From NCBI GenBank assembly GCA_036278455.1, contig DASULB010000322.1, forward strand, positions 1-14,941: DNA of 14,941 bases. Direction: 5' to 3'. Position 1 is the first letter of the stretch. The number at the start of each line of letters is the position of its first letter. The notes beneath the pieces are model-generated. The model was not told where the DNA came from. It saw nothing but the letters and a program-made list of their open reading frames with translations, and did not search any database. Source of the stretch: FW021-bin31 sp036278455. GTDB lineage: Bacteria; Bacteroidota; Bacteroidia; Chitinophagales; Chitinophagaceae. The position numbers and the translations under genes were made by a program. Of the stretch, positions 13,830 through 14,941 are shown piece by piece.

Positions 13830-14774
13830 TTATTCAATAATCAGGGAATCGGTGCCTGCGCCTGGTTTTTGGCCACCGCGCAATATGGAGCTGCCTTCAT
13901 ATTTCTGGCTTTGATCCACTTGTTTTACCTGGCTGAAATCACTTTCGTCGATCTGGCCGCTCTGGCCAAATGCGGTCAGGGCGTTTTGATAAGTGACCAT
14001 CCGGATATCCTCGTCGGGGATGCCGCGTTGCTTCATTAGAGCCGCTGTTTTGGGTACTGCCAGCGGATCGCTGATGCCCCAGTCGGCAGCGGAGTTGATC
14101 ATGATGTGATCGCTGCCAAATTGTTTGACGATCTCGCACATGCGTTCATTGCCCATTTTGGTAAAGGGATAAATGGTAAAGCCGGCCCAGAAGCCGCGGT
14201 CCAGTACGTCCCTGACAGTTTCCTCATTATTGTGATCAACGATGACCATGCCCGGATCACAACCGTGTTCTACGGCGATCTCCATGCTGCGAAGCGTACC
14301 GTTCTTCTTATCTCTGTGCGGGGTGTGGATCTGCACCGGCAGGTTCGCCTCTTTGGATAACGCAAGTTGCGCCCGGTAATATTTTTCCTCGGCCGCCGTC
14401 TGGTCATCAAAGCCAATCTCTCCCACCCCCACAACGCCTTCCTTGTAAATGAACAGGGGCAGGATCTCCATGACTTGTTCGGCCAGCGCCTCGTTGTTGG
14501 CTTCTTTGGAATTCAGCCCGATGGTGCAATAGTGTTTGATCCCGAATTGTGAGGCACGGAATCGTTCCCAACCGACGAGGCTGCTGTAATAATCACGGAA
14601 ACTATCCACGCCCGTACGCGGCTGGCCAAGCCAGAAGGCCGGTTCTAATACGGCCACCACCCCCGCACGGGCCATGGCCTGGTAATCATCCGTGGTGCGT
14701 GAGGTCATGTGTATGTGCGGATCGAAAAACCGCATGTCTTTGATGATGTCCAGGTAATCTTGCATGACAGCCAT
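13830..14774 (-). CDS. eboB: EboB: TatD-like metal-dependent hydrolase
   Basis: This 314-residue amidohydrolase-superfamily TIM barrel has visible metal positions: HxH in FFDPHIHM (His20, His22), Glu119 in VGEIGFD, His150 in VQIHTPH, His181 in IVDHNN, and Asp231 in SAADWG. These match the TatD/phosphotriesterase-like pattern. It belongs to the EboB group rather than DNase TatD, judging by the neighbouring ebo genes. Its substrate is unknown. It starts 61 bp after the eboA stop, and M4 (14765) is an alternative start. Confidence 0.9.
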   Translation of the reverse strand: MAVMQDYLDIIKDMRFFDPHIHMTSRTTDDYQAMARAGVVAVLEPAFWLGQPRTGVDSFRDYYSSLVGWERFRASQFGIKHYCTIGLNSKEANNEALAEQVMEILPLFIYKEGVVGVGEIGFDDQTAAEEKYYRAQLALSKEANLPVQIHTPHRDKKNGTLRSMEIAVEHGCDPGMVIVDHNNEETVRDVLDRGFWAGFTIYPFTKMGNERMCEIVKQFGSDHIMINSAADWGISDPLAVPKTAALMKQRGIPDEDIRMVTYQNALTAFGQSGQIDESDFSQVKQVDQSQKYEGSSILRGGQKPGAGTDSLIIE

Positions 14775-14835
14775 GGTGTGTTGTATTTAAGTTTGAAAAG
14801 ATGGGATCCGGTAAGGTGCCGCCAAATGAGCTCCT

Positions 14836-14941
14836 TCAATCCGTCAGCATCTCCCACGTGTGTTTTCCCTCTTCAATCTGTTGTTTGTACAAAGGGTATT
14901 GATCCAATAGTTCCCGCGCCTGTTCATAATCACTTTGCGCG
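14836..14941 (-). CDS. eboA: C-terminal end of EboA (5' part outside window)
   Basis: The last 34 residues of a minus-strand gene are visible, ending with EQARELLDQYPLYK and EEGKHTWEMLTD, then TGA at 14838-14836. The fragment is too short for a domain call. The assignment to EboA rests on position, directly upstream of eboB on the same strand in an otherwise complete eboB-F series. Nothing visible contradicts it. Confidence 0.55.
   Translation of the reverse strand, partial: AQSDYEQARELLDQYPLYKQQIEEGKHTWEMLTD

Noticed and set aside
13830..14774. Annotation as TatD DNase
   Set aside because: Metal ligands are shared, but gene order places it as EboB.

Overview
The window looks like a Bacteroidota chromosome, most likely Chitinophagaceae or a close relative. 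The signs are A-rich or absent Shine-Dalgarno sites, TAnnTTTG-type -7 promoter boxes, a secreted GH3 enzyme with a GH115-type enzyme, and an ebo cluster. It has two halves. No RNA genes, transposases, CRISPR arrays or SusC/SusD pairs were seen.

Left half (1-8956), sugar catabolism: a GH3 beta-xylosidase/beta-glucosidase runs off the left edge on the minus strand. A LacI-family regulator (lacI1) is divergent from it. Next is a minus-strand operon, in transcription order: a decayed GH43-like remnant, a WbsX/GH99-like protein with a Tat-type signal, and a divergent, short GH115-family protein. A second LacI paralogue (lacI2) is divergent from this operon and is followed by a short-chain dehydrogenase. 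The layout is thus one cassette used twice: enzyme unit on minus, two operators, lacI on plus. Four LacI-type operators with an identical AACCGATT core lie in the two divergent gaps. Within each gap the two operators are 207 and 209 bp apart, close to 20 helical turns. In the enzyme promoters the operator covers the presumed -33 region. In the lacI promoters it lies just downstream of the -7 box. The enzymes would fit removal of glucuronate, xylose or arabinose from a glucuronoxylan-like glycan, with the dehydrogenase acting on a released sugar acid; this is inference.

Right half (8953-14941), ebo cluster on the minus strand: the end of eboA, then eboB (TatD-like hydrolase), eboC (UbiA-like membrane prenyltransferase), eboD (dehydroquinate-synthase-like cyclase), eboE (TIM-barrel metabolite-traffic protein) and eboF (alkaline-phosphatase-fold phosphodiesterase). 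The order matches the conserved eboABCDEF cluster, linked to export of a metabolite or precursor to the periplasm (scytonemin in cyanobacteria). A 178-bp non-coding leader before eboD holds competing hairpins. eboC has no usable ATG. eboF ends tail-to-tail with the dehydrogenase, and the two stop codons overlap.
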